Assembly (NCBI GenBank): GCA_037577475.1
Contig: CM075204.1
Coordinates: 3,333,001 to 3,397,000 of the forward strand
Length of the DNA: 64,000 bases
Direction of reading: 5' to 3'
DNA from: Chaunax sp. Z400
Lineage: Eukaryota; Chordata; Actinopteri; Lophiiformes; Chaunacidae
Positions 33,556 through 45,735 of this stretch are shown one piece after another. Position 1 is the first letter of the stretch; every line of letters begins with the position of its first letter. The notes under the pieces were generated by a model. It worked only from the letters and a program-made list of their open reading frames with translations, was not told the DNA's origin and ran no database searches. The position numbers and the translations under genes are program-made.

Positions 33556-36500
33556 ATGGTCCTGTACTGCAACAAGTCAGCTGATCACATGGTCCTGTAC
33601 TGCAACAAGTCAGCTGATCACATGGTCCTGTACTCTACTAAGTCAGCTGATCAGATGCTACTGTACTTTACTAAGTCAGCTGATCACATGGTGCTGTACT
33701 GCAACAAGTCAGCTGATCACATGGTCCTGTACTGTACTAAATCAGCTGGTCACATAGTCCTGTACTGTAATAAGTCAGCTGATCACATGGTCCTGTACTT
33801 TACTAAGTCAGCTGATCACATGGTCCTGTACTGCTCCAAGTGCGGTGATCACATGGTCCTGTACTGTACTAAGTCAGCTGATCACATGGTCCTGTACTTC
33901 ACTAAGTCAGCTGACCACATGGACTTGTCCTGCACTAAGTCAGCTGATCACATGGTATTGTACTGCAACAAGTCAGCTGATCACATGGTCCTGTACTGCT
34001 CCAAGTCAGCTGATCACATGGTCCTGTACTGCTCCAAGTCAGCTGATCACATGGTCCTGTACTCTTTTAAGTCAGCTGATCACATGGTCCTGTACTGCTC
34101 CAAGTCAGCTGATCACATGGTCCTGTACTGCAACAAGTCAGCTGATCACATGGTCCTGTACTGCACTAAGTCAGCTGACCACATGGACTTGTCCTGCACT
34201 AAGTCAACTGATCACATGGTCCTCTACTGCTGTAAGTCAGCTGATCACATGGTATTGTACTGCAACAAGTCAGCTGATCACATGGTCCTGTACTGTAACA
34301 AGTCAGCTGATCACATGGTCCTCTACTGCTGTAAGTCAGCTGATCACATGGTCCTGTACTGCAACAAGTCAGCTGATCACATGGTCCTGTACTGTACCAA
34401 GTCAGGTCATCACATGATCCTGTACTGCTCCAAGTCATCTGACCAAATGTTCCTGTACTGCTCTAAGTCAGCTGATCACATGGTCCTGTACTGCACTAAG
34501 TCAGCTGACTACATGGACTTGTCCTGCACTAAGTCAGCTGATCACATGGTCCTCTACTGCTGTAAGTCAGCTGATCGCATGGTATTGTACTGCAACAAGT
34601 CAGCTGATCACGTGGTTCTGTACTGTACTAAGTCAGCTGATCAAATGGTCCTGTACTGCTCCAAGTCAGCTGATGACATGGTCCTGTACTGCAACAAGTC
34701 AGCTGATCACATGGTCCTGTACTGCAACAAGTCAGCTGATCACATGGTCCTGTACTCTACTACGTCAGCTGATCAGATGCTACTGTACTTTACTAAGTCA
34801 GCTGATCACATGGTCCTGTACTGTACTAAATAAGCTGATCACATAGTCCTGTACTGTACTAAGTCAGCTGATCACATGGTCCTGTACTTTACTAAGTCAG
34901 CTGATCACATGTTCATGTACTGCTCCAAGTCAGCTGATCACATGGTCCTGTACTGTACTAAGTCAGCTGATCACATGGTCCTGTACTTCACTACGTCAGC
35001 TGATCACACGGTCCTGTACTCTACTAAGTAAGCTGATCACATGGTCCTGTACTGTACTAAGTCAGCTGATCACATGGTCCTGTACTGCACTAAGTCAGCT
35101 GATCACATGGTCCTGTACTGCACTAAGTCAGCTGATCACATGGTATTGTACTTTACTAAGTCAGCTGATCACAAGGTCCTGTACTGTACTAAGTCAGCTG
35201 ATCACATGGTCCTGTACTGCACTAAGTCAGCTGATCACATGGTCCTGTACTGCTCAAAGTCAGTTGATTACATGGTCCTGTACTGCTCTAAGTCAGCTGA
35301 TCACATGGTACTGTACTGATCTAAGTCAGCTGATCACATGGTCCTGTACTGCTCCAAGTCAGCTGATCACATGGTCCGGTACTGTAATAAGTCAGCTGAT
35401 CACAAGGTCCTGTACTGCACTAAGTCAGCTGACCACATGGACTTGTCCTGCACTAACTCAGCTGATCATATGGTCCTGTACTTTACTAAGTCAGCTGATC
35501 ACATGGTCCTGTACTGCTCCAGGTCAGCTGATCACATGGTCCTGTACTGTACTAAGTCAGCTGATCACATGGTCCTGTACTTTACTAAGTCAGCTGATCA
35601 CATGGTCCTGTACTAATCCAAGTCAGCTGATCACATGGTCCTGTACTGTACTAAGTCAGCTGATCACATGGTCCTGTACTGCTCCAAGTCAGCTGATCAC
35701 ATGGTCCTGTACTGTAATAAGTCAGCTGATCACATGGTCCTGTACTGCAACAAGTCAGCTGATCACATGGTCCTGTACTGCTCCAAGTCAGCTGACCAAA
35801 TGTTCCTGTACTGATCTAAGTCAGCTGATCACTTGGTCCTGTACTGTACTAAGTCAGGTCATCACATGATCCTGTACTGCTCCAAGTCAGCTGACCAAAT
35901 GTTCCTGTACTGCTCTAAGTCAGCTGATCACATGGTCCGGTACTGTAATAAGTCAGCTGATCACATGGTCCTGTACTGCAACAAGTCAGCTGATCACATG
36001 GTCCTGTACTGTACTAGGCCAGCTGATCACATGGTCCTGTACTGCTCCAAATCAGCTGACCAAATGTTCCTGTACTGATCTAAGTCAGCTGATCACATGG
36101 TCCTGTACTGTACTAAGTCAGGTCATCACATGATCCTGTACTGCTGCAAGTCAGCTGACCACATGGTCCTGTACTGCTCTAAGTCAGCTGATCACATGGT
36201 CCTGTACTGCTCCACGTCAGCTGACCAAATGTTCCTGTACTGCTCTAAGTCAGCTGATCACACGGTCCTGTACTGCTCCAAGTCATCTAACCACATGGAC
36301 TTGTCCTGCACTAAGTCAGCTGATCACATGGTCCTCTACTGCTGTAAGTCAGCTGATCACATGGTATTGTACTACGACAAGTCAGCTGATCACATGGTCC
36401 TGTACTGTACTAAGTCAGCTGATCACATGGTCCTGTACTGCACAAAGTCAGCTGATCACATGGTATTGTACTGCAACAAGTGAGCTGATCACATCTTTCT

Positions 36501-36558
36501 GTACTGTACTAAGTCAGCTGATCAAATAGTCCTGTACTGCTCCAAGTCAGCTGATCAC
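33556..36558. repeat. Satellite B long higher-order repeat, copy 3 (3,003 bp)
   Basis: This copy has 91 units. It keeps the left part and the part around 35041-36483 but has lost the doubled 693-bp block. It also carries two extra units near 34480-34545 (CTGACTACATGGACTTG) that are shared with copy 4 but absent from copies 1 and 2. Confidence 0.85.
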
Positions 36559-39280
36559 ATGGTCCTGTACTGCAACAAGTCAGCTGATCACATGGTCCTG
36601 TACTGCAACAAGTCAGCTGATCACATGGTCCTGTACTCTACTAAGTCAGCTGATCAGATGCTACTGTACTTTACTAAGTCAGCTGATCACATGGTGCTGT
36701 ACTGCAACAAGTCAGCTGATCACATGGTCCTGTACTGTACTAAATCAGCTGGTCACATAGTCCTGTACTGTAATAAGTCAGCTGATCACATGGTCCTGTA
36801 CTTTACTAAGTCAGCTGATCACATGGTCCTGTACTGCTCCAAGTGCGGTGATCACATGGTCCTGTACTGTACTAAGTCAGCTGATCACATGGTCCTGTAC
36901 TTCACTAAGTCAGCTGACCACATGGACTTGTCCTGCACTAAGTCAGCTGATCACATGGTATTGTACTGCAACAAGTCAGCTGATCACATGGTCCTGTACT
37001 GCTCCAAGTCAGCTGATCACATGGTCCTGTACTGCTCCAAGTCAGCTGATCACATGGTCCTGTACTCTTTTAAGTCAGCTGATCACATGGTCCTGTACTG
37101 CTCCAAGTCAGCTGATCACATGATTATGTACTGTACTTAGTCAGCTGATCACATGGTCCTGTACTGCAACAAGTCAGCTGATCACATGGTCCTGTACTGC
37201 ACTAAGTCAGCTGACCACATGGACTTGTCCTGCACTAAGTCAACTGATCACATGGTCCTCTACTGCTGTAAGTCAGCTGATCACATGGTATTGTACTGCA
37301 ACAAGTCAGCTGATCACATGGTCCTGTACTGTAACAAGTCAGCTGATCACATGGTCGTCTACTGCTGTAAGTCAGCTGATCACATGGTCCTGTACTGCAA
37401 CAAGTCAGCTGATCACATGGTCCTGTACTGTACCAAGTCAGGTCATCACATGATCCTGTACTGCTCCAAGTCATCTGACCAAATGTTCCTGTACTGCTCT
37501 AAGTCAGCTGATCACATGGTCCTGTACTGCACTAAGTCAGCTGACTACATGGACTTGTCCTGCACTACGTCAGCTGATCACATGGTCCTCTACTGCTGTA
37601 AGTCAGCTGATCGCATGGTATTGTACTGCAACAAGTCAGCTGATCACGTGGTTCTGTACTGTACTAAGTCAGCTGATCAAATGGTCCTGTACTGCTCCAA
37701 GTCAGCTGATGACATGGTCCTGTACTGCAACAAGTCAGCTGATCACATGGTCCTGTACTGCAACAAGTCAGCTGATCACATGGTCCTGTACTCTACTACG
37801 TCAGCTGATCAGATGCTACTGTACTTTACTAAGTCAGCTGATCACATGGTCCTGTACTGTACTAAATCAGCTGATCACATAGTCCTGTACTGTACTAAGT
37901 CAGCTGATCACATGGTCCTGTACTTTACTAAGTCAGCTGATCACATGTTCATGTACTGCTCCAAGTCAGCTGATCACATGGTCCTGTACTGTACTAAGTC
38001 AGCTGATCACATGGTCCTGTACTTCACTACGTCAGCTGATCACACGGTCCTGTACTCTACTAAGTAAGCTGATCACATGGTCCTGTACTGTACTAAGTCA
38101 GCTGATCACATGGTCCTGTACTGCACTAAGTCAGCTGATCACATGGTCCTGTACTGCACTAAGTCAGCTGATCACATGGTATTGTACTGCACTAAGTCAG
38201 CTGATCACATGGTCCTGTACTGCACTAAGTCAGCTGATCACATGGTATTGTACTTTACTAAGTCAGCTGATCACAAGGTCCTGTACTGTACTAAGTCAGC
38301 TGATCACATGGTCCTGTACTGCACTAAGTCAGCTGATCACATGGTCCTGTACTTCTCAAAATCAGTTGATTACATGGTCCTGTACTGCTCTAAGTCAGCT
38401 GATCACATGGTACTGTACTGATCTAAGTCAGCTGATCACATGGTCCTGTACTGCTCCAAGTCAGCTGATCACATGGTCCGGTACTGTAATAAGTCAGCTG
38501 ATCACAAGGTCCTGTACTGCACTAAGTCAGCTGACCACATGGACTTGTCCTGCACTAACTCAGCTGATCATATGGTCCTGTACTTTACTAAGTCAGCTGA
38601 TCACATGGTCCTGTACTGCTCCAGGTCAGCTGATCACATGGTCCTGTACTGTACTAAGTCAGCTGATCACATGGTCCTGTACTTTACTAAGTCAGCTGAT
38701 CACATGGTCCTGTACTAATCCAAGTCAGCTGATCACATGGTCCTGTACTGTACTAAGTCAGCTGATCAAATGGTCCTGTACTGCAACAAGTCAGCTGATC
38801 ACATGGTCCTGTACTCTACTAAGTCAGCTGATCACATGGTTTTGTACTGTACTAAGTCAGCTGATCACATGGTCCTGTACTGCTCCAAGTCAGCTGACCA
38901 AATGTTCCTGTACTGCTCTAAGTCAGCTGATCACATTATCCTGTACCACAAAAAGTCAGCTGATCACATGGTACTGTACTTTACTAAGGCAGCTGATCAC
39001 ATGGTCCTGTACTTTACTAAGTCAGCTGATCACATGATCCTGTACTGCAACAAGTCAGCTGATCACATGGTCCTGTACTGTACTAAGTCAGCTGATCACA
39101 TGGTCCTGTACTGCACTAAGTCAGCTGATCACATTGTCCTGTACTGCACTAAGTCAGCTGATCACATGGTCCTGTACTGCAACAAGTCAGCTGATCACAT
39201 GGTCCTGTACTGTACTAAGTCAGCTGATCACATGGTCCTGTACTTTACTAAGTCAGCTGATCACATGGTCCTGTACTAAT
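36559..39280. repeat. Satellite B long higher-order repeat, copy 4, truncated
   Basis: The same unit order restarts at 36559 and is followed to about 38718. After that a different 561-bp (17-unit) block is doubled at 38737 and 39298. Small differences from copy 3 include GATTATG for GATTCTG near 37122. Confidence 0.8.
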
Positions 39281-40857
39281 CCAAGTCAGCTGATCACATG
39301 GTCCTGTACTGTACTAAGTCAGCTGATCAAATGGTCCTGTACTGCAACAAGTCAGCTGATCACATGGTCCTGTACTCTACTAAGTCAGCTGATCACATGG
39401 TATTGTACTGTACTAAGTCAGCTGATCACATGGTCCTGTACTGCTCCAAGTCAGCTGACCAAATGTTCCTGTACTGCTCTAAGTCAGCTGATCACATTAT
39501 CCTGTACCGCAAAAAGTCAGCTGATCACATGGTACTGTACTTTACTAAGGCAGCTGATCACATGGTCCTGTACTTTACTAAGTCAGCTGATCACATGATC
39601 CTGTACTGCAACAAGTCAGCTGATCACATGGTCCTGTACTGTACTAAGTCAGCTGATCACATGGTCCTGTACTGCACTAAGTCAGCTGATCACATTGTCC
39701 TGTACTGCACTAAGTCAGCTGATCACATGGTCCTGTACTGCAACAAGTCAGCTGATCACATGGTCCTTTACTGTACTAAGTCAGCTGATGACATGGTACT
39801 GTACTTTACTAAGTCAGCTGATCAAATGGTCCTTTCTGTACTAGGTCAGCTGATCACATGGTCCTGTACTGCTCCAACTCAGCTGATCACATGGTCCTGT
39901 ACTGTACTAAGTCAGCTGATCACATGGTCCTGTACTGCACTAAGTCAGCTGATCACATGGTCTTTTCTGTATTAGGTCAGGTGATCACATGGTCCTGGAC
40001 TGCTCCAAGCCAGCTGATCACATGGTCCTGTACTGTACTAAGTCAGCTGATCACATGGTACTGTACTCTACTAAGTCAGCTGATCACATGGTATTGTACT
40101 TCACTACGTCAGCTGATCACAAGGTCCTGTACTGTACTAAGTCAGCTGACCACATGGTACTGTACTTTACTAAGCCAGCTGATCACATGGTCCTGTACTT
40201 TACTAAGTCAGCTGATCACATGGTCCTGTACTGCACTAAGTCAGCTGATCAAATGGTCCTTTCTGTACTAGGTCACCTGATCACATGGTCCTGTACTGCT
40301 CCAAGTCAGCTGATCACATGGTCCTTTACTGTACTAAGTCAGCTGGTCACATGGTCCTGTACTGCACTAAGTCAGCTGATCACATGGTCTTTTCTGTATT
40401 AGGTCAGCTGATCACATGGTCCTGTACTGCACTAGGTCAGGTGATCACATGGTCCTGGACTGCTCCAAGCCAGCTGATCACATGGTCCTGTACTGTACTA
40501 AGTCAGCTGATGACATGGTACTGTACTTTACTAAGTCAGCTGATCACATGGTCCTGTACTGCTCCAAGTCAGTTGATCACATGGTCCTGTACTGTACTAA
40601 GTCAGCTGATCACATGGTCCTGTACTGCAACAAGTCAGCTGATCACATGATCCTGTACTCTACTAAGTCAGCTGATCACATGGTATTGTACTTCACTACG
40701 TCAGCTGATCACAAGGTCCTTTACTGTACTAAGTCAGCTGATCACATGGTCCTGTACTTTACTAAGTCAGCTGATCACATGGTCCTGTACTTTACTAAGT
40801 CAGCTGATCACATGGTCCTGTACTGCTCCAAGTCAGCTGATCACATGGTCCTGTACT

Positions 40858-41458
40858 GCGAGATATTTACTTGTTCCATTGTTAAGTTTCTAAGCTTTTA
40901 TTTACAGAAAGGGGTTAAAAAGAACAGAACAGTTAAAGAAGCTTCACAATATTAGATGGTCTGCAGGCAAAGGGACTGTAGAAAATATGAAGGCTGTTAC
41001 CCGCCATTCTAAGTCAAGTGGCTACAAGTGATGACAGTGACCTAAAAATATGTCTGCTTCATGCAGTGCTAAAGGTTAGCACTAAGCAACATTTTCAGGT
41101 GCTCCTTTGAGAACCAGGCCATAAATATTGTATGCACCCCTGCTTATAAATGTCATTCTTTATGTTTGTGTGATGTTTTTATCACCTTGTTAATGTGAAA
41201 TGATTACATGAACACCAATGACAAGCAGTTCAGTTTTGTCCTCATTTAACTTCAACAAATGATTGGTAATCCATTACCACCAAAGACAGGTGGTAATGGA
41301 GTCTATCGCTGCAGCGTCATTCTGTTTCAGCAGACATGAACAGTTTCATTCACATAACTATGGAAGAGTACATTGTGCTTTCTGAAGATGTCCAACATAT
41401 ATAGTGAGATATATATAAAAATAAAAAATATATTTCAATATAAGATTGAAAAAAATCA
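40858..41458. other. Unique AT-rich sequence after the satellite
   Basis: Satellite B stops abruptly after CTGTACTGC, and single-copy-looking sequence starts with GAGATATTTACTTG. No convincing exon, RNA gene or repeat was recognised here. Confidence 0.6.
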
Positions 41459-41529
41459 ATTCATCCATCCATCCATACATCAATTCATCCATCCATCCAT
41501 CCATTTGTCCATCCATCTGTCCATTCATT

Positions 41530-41565
<36 letters not shown>

Positions 41566-41566
41566 G
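41459..41566. repeat. (CATC)n microsatellite
   Basis: The run is about 108 bp of imperfect CATC/CATT/GTCC tetranucleotides. It directly precedes a dispersed repeat that in fish is often preceded by such a run. Confidence 0.93.
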
Positions 41567-41815
41567 GGAGATATCCATACCCTGGACAGATTGTCAGTTC
41601 ATCACAGGGCCAAAACATGGAGTGACAAACAACCATTCCTGCTCAAATTCACACCTATAGCTAATTTTAGAGTCACCGATTCACCTCTACTACATGTGGG
41701 AGGAAACCGCAGCACCCGGAGGGAACCAAACACGGGGAAAACATGCAAACTCCACAAAGAAGGGCGCCAGGTTGAGATTTAAACCTTGCTGTGAGGCACC
41801 AGTACTACCTAATTT
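41567..41815 (+). repeat. Dispersed teleost interspersed repeat (fragment)
   Basis: Phrases such as CCCTGGACAGATTGTCAGTT, CATCACAGGGCCAAAAC, GGGAGGAAACCGCAGCACCC and GAAAACATGCAAACTCC are typical of a very common fish repeat found beside CATC runs. I recognise the pattern but cannot name the family with certainty; a repeat-library search would settle it. Confidence 0.65.
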
Positions 41816-41989
41816 TAAAATTTAGAAACTAAATGAAAGAGCAATGGTCTTTGAATTCATATTCAAGTTTATAATTATATTCTTATTACCATAATCATAT
41901 TAAGTTTATAATTTATAATTTTCAATTTATTTATTATATTTATATCTATATTAATTTTTTTCTGGTGTTTGGACTCTTTCTTCATATTT

Positions 41990-42105
41990 ATCTGTATTAC
42001 ATATATATATTTAAATGTCAATGTGTATTCTATTTTTTTAATTCTGTTTTTGTTTTGTTGGAGCTGCTGTAACAACCGAATTTCCCTATTGGGATTAATA
42101 AAGCC
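41990..42105 (+). mobile_element. Probable 3' tail of a LINE-like retrotransposon
   Basis: GGAGCTGCTGTAACAACCG, then GAATTTCCCTATTGGGATTA and ATAAAG, runs straight into a tetranucleotide array. This is the layout of the 3' end of a fish non-LTR retrotransposon copy that uses a microsatellite tail. No coding part remains. A similar tail occurs near 63700. Confidence 0.55.
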
Positions 42106-42157
<52 letters not shown>

Positions 42158-42189
42158 CCTATCTAGCTATCTAGCTATCTATCTATCTG

Positions 42190-42223
<34 letters not shown>

Positions 42224-42266
42224 ATCTATCTATCTATCTCTATCTATCTATCTATCTATCTATCTA
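42105..42266. repeat. (TCTA)n microsatellite
   Basis: About 160 bp of CTAT repeats, with CTAC, CTAG and CTGT interruptions, follows the LINE-like tail. Confidence 0.95.
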
Positions 42267-42520
42267 AGCTGCATTCTTCATTTTTGTCAGATAATGATCA
42301 GATAAATGAAATACGCGTAAAATGGTCTTGACTAGATTGACTGAAATGTTAATGATAACCTGATATCTTAGAGAAAACTAAAATAACACTTTTCATTGAC
42401 TAAAATTAGACAAAAATATGTTTTCTTTGAATAAAATAACACTAAAATGCGCTGAGTTTTAGTCGACTAAAAATTGACTTAAACACTTGACACAGGACTA
42501 AGATTAAAAAACAGTCTTGA
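42267..42520 (+). repeat. Dispersed repeat R1, plus copy
   Basis: GCTGCATTCTTCATTTT and GATAATGATCAGATAAAT here match, in reverse complement, the left end of a repeat at 56185-56490. Both are followed by TCTTGACTAGATTGACTG-like sequence and then TTTAGTC/GACTAAA-rich sequence. The two copies are diverged and sit 14 kb apart in opposite orientation. No ORF is present. Confidence 0.7.
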
Positions 42521-43780
42521 AATTGTACATGATGTTTGATTGGTCTATTTTTGGAATGGAAAAACCACAAGATTACTACATAGTCCAAAACTTCTGGAAC
42601 TGTAAACCTACTCTGTACAGTTCAGGATGTTTCTGTGGCTTTTTCTCAATGGTTACTGGGATGATATGATGGTCTCCTCATCAAGTGGTTAGAACCAGTA
42701 GATGGACAGATACCTGTAGAAAAACCATTCAAACCAGTGCTCTTCAGCCTTTTATTGTCAGCAGCCACTCAGAAGCCTGCAGGAATTTTCTCTAACCATG
42801 TAATCAGAGGCTATTTTACACATGAGATGCAAAATAGACACAATTACATGCATTTAATGGCCAGGTAAGATCAGCAGGCACCAAGTGGATGCTGAGTTGG
42901 AGGAGTGAGAACCACAAGCCATCTCATTCTAGCAAGGTGAAGAACTGAAGTGTATTTATAAAGAGTAAGCTTCATATTCTAATTAGAGACATCACTGTCC
43001 TTAACTTATGCTACAATCATGGAATCAAGAACAGAACATTTTTTAAATGGAAAAAGGAATTTGAAGTGTGATCGTCCATCTCTTGCATAACAACCATGTG
43101 ATTGTGAGGTCCTGGAGTGAAGATGGACACTCTGGCAAAATCCTCGGAGACCTTCCCCTTTGATGGTTGGCACCATGGAAACATACAGTAATTTGTCCAT
43201 CATGATGTCCCGGGTGAACAACTCATAATTACTAGTGCATTGTGATTACACTGACGTTGAGATTACAGGACACCATGACTCATTCTCCACTCTCTCAGCT
43301 GATGGCATCTTCCGAACAGAGAAAAAACTGATTTAGATTTTTTTCCTTTCTTCTTGTCAGGTACTGAATTGACCATGTTTGTGAAGATCTAGGGGATTGA
43401 ACAAGAAAGCAAAAAGAAAAGAAAACAGCTGATGGAGCTTTGAGCTCACTGTTTACAACCTTGACAAACTGATTAGGTGGAAGAATGCATTCTTGTGATA
43501 TGAAAGACACTGTCTGCTCGTTGGAACCTAACACACACACAGTAGTAAATAGCCTCTGAAGCACAGACAGAAAGCAGTTTGGAAAATCAAGTTTCATGTG
43601 ATTTTAAGGGAAACACAAGGCCACAATAAGCAAACAAATTAGGCAGCAGATTAAGTTTTGTATTCCAACGCTACACGGATTAACAGTATCTTGAAAAATG
43701 AGGGGGATTATGTAAACCCGATGCACAGCTTAACACCATCTGAAATATTCTGCCTCAGCGAGCAAATCCCAAAATGCTGC
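42521..43780. other. No recognisable feature
   Basis: The sequence is AT-rich and non-repetitive in appearance. Open frames up to 100 codons exist on the minus strand (43295-43597) but have no recognisable domain, no codon texture and no splice context. I see no gene. Confidence 0.5.
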
Positions 43781-43885
43781 TCTTTTTCTTTTCTTTTCTC
43801 TTTTTTTTCTTTTTTCTTTTTTCTTTTTTTTTTTTTTTACAGTTTTTCGTAAGCTGCTTTTTTCTTTTTTCTTTCTTTTTTTAAA
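43781..43885. repeat. Polypyrimidine (T-rich, TTTTTC) tract
   Basis: About 100 bp of T with scattered C, including a run of fourteen or more T, is interrupted once by ACAGTTTTTCGTAAGCTGC. Purine-rich on the other strand, it is a low-complexity tract with no stated role. Confidence 0.85.
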
Positions 43886-44369
43886 ACTTATCTCCAGTCT
43901 TGCATGCACTTCTAACAGCACAGAGCAACACAGCAGTGATAAAGCTGTGGCTCCGTTAAAAAAAAGAAATAGAAAAAGACATGTTCAAGGTCACAGATGT
44001 TTAATTGCAATGATGTTATCTCTACTTAAACCAGCCCATCTTAGCAAAGCCACCATTAACAGCATAATGCTGTAGTATAGGCAGGGTTTGAGTCTTCAGC
44101 TTCAAAGAATAATATCTAAACCTTTGAAGGATTCATTTGCAAATACAGATATCTGCTTTGATTTATTTAGCAATTATGTTTTTCATGCACTGATGGAAAT
44201 ATCAGTGGAATTTGTGTTGGTTTATTCCTTCTAAGAATGGCTTTTATTCATTCTGTGTCTGTCAGGTGATTGAGGGGAAGCAAATTAACATGTTATGATT
44301 TAGTGTAACTGAGACATGAAAGGTCAAACTGGCACTAATTAGAGTGCTAATTAGAGTGTTAAGCCTCCA

Positions 44370-44600
44370 CCGAGCCTTGACAGTCACATGTCTATTTAGC
44401 TTGCCTGGACAATGCCCAACCCCTCCACAAACTTTGTGCATATTTAGGAATAATAATAAAAATTCCTTCCTGGTCAATGCATCATCCTTCAACCAGTTTC
44501 CACAAGATTCATGGAAATCCAGCCACAAGCTTTAACATAATCCTGCTAACAAACCAACCAGCAAACAGACGGATATGAATGAAAACATAACCTGTTTGGC
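44370..44600 (-). repeat. Dispersed teleost repeat R2, minus copy
   Basis: CCTCCACCGAGCC near the start and CCTGCTAACAAACCAACC with GAAAACATAACC near the end read as the reverse complement of the repeat at 51855-52175, which starts CCTCCACCGGGGAGGTTATG. The fit is approximate, so this is an old copy. Confidence 0.5.
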
Positions 44601-44954
44601 AGCAGTAAATAAACTTACAGTTTTGTAAAATAAATCTCAGTACAAGACATGGTTCTCATTATATTTTTTTTCTCTGAAAGCAGCTGCCTTCTGCTGCCGT
44701 TAATGGGGTTAATGAGAGCCAGGAGACGGAACCAAAACAGTAAAGATGCATTTGTGAAACCAAAAGAAATTAGCTGAAAGATGCTAAAATGCCCTGTAAA
44801 ATGAGAATAACTGCAGTCAGTTGATCATTTTGAGGGTGTGTCGCTGCAAGTGACCCATTTCACTTTACATTAAGTCATTTGATCCATTGTTGATGAACAA
44901 AACATTGGTTAGCATCGCTTTAATCCACAATGGATTATTGGGGTCACATAAAAA
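44601..44954. other. No gene seen
   Basis: The sequence is AT-rich. A block near 44685-44780 (CTGCTGCCGTTAATGGGG, AATGAGAGCCAGGAGACGG) is less AT-rich and might be a conserved non-coding element, but this cannot be judged from one genome. Confidence 0.4.
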
Positions 44955-45117
44955 AAAAACAGACATTTTGAGAATTAGGTCAAAATATTCCAAGAATAAA
45001 GTCACAATTTTAAAAAGTCATAATATATGTTATGACAAACAAAATTTTATGAGACAAAAGGTTACAATATTACAAGAAAGAAGTTGTAATATTACAAGAA
45101 TACAGTAATAATGCTGA
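44955..45117. repeat. AATATTACAAG-type repeat, copy 1
   Basis: Phrases such as TTACAATATTACAAGAAAG and GAATAAAGTCACAATTTT repeat with short period. The same phrases, in both orientations, make up 58255-58670. This sort of AATATTAC/GAATAAAGTC repeat is widespread in fish genomes. Confidence 0.7.
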
Positions 45118-45297
45118 CGTATATAACGATAGTCATGTAGGCGACCACTACCAGCCTCTTCCTCCACTAAACACGTGTTTTTCTCCAAGTCTCTCTAGTT
45201 CTTCTCATATTATAACTTTATAATATAATATTTTATTTATTCTTGAAGTGTCCATTTTTTCCTCCCTCAAAATGGCCTCAATACTCATAAAATACAC

Positions 45298-45360
45298 AGT
45301 ATATATATATATATATAATTATATGTATAGTATATAAATTATTATATAAATTATCATTTT
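45298..45360. repeat. (TA)n-rich low-complexity tract
   Basis: A TATATATATATATA run is followed by degenerate AT-rich sequence. Confidence 0.85.
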
Positions 45361-45489
45361 CAGCAGGTTTGAAATTTCCCCAAACACCTTACCATCTTCA
45401 CCAACTTTCCAACAGGACTAATTAATTTTCACCAAAACGTCAGAGAGGAAGAATAACTAAAGACAGAATAAAATCTAGTCATGGTTTAG

Positions 45490-45735
45490 ACAGAGCTGCT
45501 GATGTATCCTGCCGCACCTTCTCCCTCTCTTAATTCTCTCTTTACGCCCCTATTGGCTGCTTCCTCTCTCATATTATTGGTGTATCGGCTGCTGTTATGT
45601 TCCGTACTCTCAGGACGACCCCTCCCCTCCTACCCCTCCCCTCCCACCCCTCCCACAGCAACATGCAACCCGACCTACAGGTGAACAGTTCAGCTGCAGC
45701 CTCCCCGCCTCCTCCTCACACTCTGGGTGGATGCT
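45490..45735 (+). promoter_or_regulatory. Probable promoter region of the AMIGO2-like gene
   Basis: This is the most GC-rich stretch upstream of the gene. It has two inverted CCAAT boxes (ATTGG at 45552-45556 and 45576-45580) and a CCCCTCCCCTCC-type, Sp1/KLF-like cluster at 45619-45656. No clear TATA box is present at the right place. It lies just before a good splice donor at 45881/45882, which supports a transcription start in or after this region. Confidence 0.5.

Larger units (their letters stand above)
17000..40857. repeat. Satellite B, 33-bp tandem repeat, about 720 units
   Basis: The unit is AAGTCAGCTGATCACATGG followed by TCCTGTAC and a variable hexamer (TGCACT, TGTACT, TGCTCC, TGCAAC, TTTACT, TCTACT, TGCTGT, TGTAAT and others). 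The AAGTCAGCTGATCACATG part is nearly constant, with rarer changes in GGTCCTG (GTTCCTG, GGTATTG, GGACTTG). Each unit carries CAGCTG and CACATG hexamers two bases apart and a TGATCA (BclI) site. Because 33 is a multiple of three, frames stay open for up to 425 codons (33556-34833), giving an 11-residue peptide repeat, KSADHMVLYCT. Stops arise from single variants such as TGATCT. Nested higher-order repeats are listed separately. No gene signal is seen. Confidence 0.97.

Noticed and set aside
17000..40857. CRISPR-like look of a constant core with a variable part
   Set aside because: The variable part is only six bases and recurs in a few forms, the sequence is a vertebrate genome, and no cas genes exist. 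It is a satellite.
43295..43597. 100-codon minus-strand frame
   Set aside because: No domain, no codon-like texture, no promoter or splice context in AT-rich DNA.
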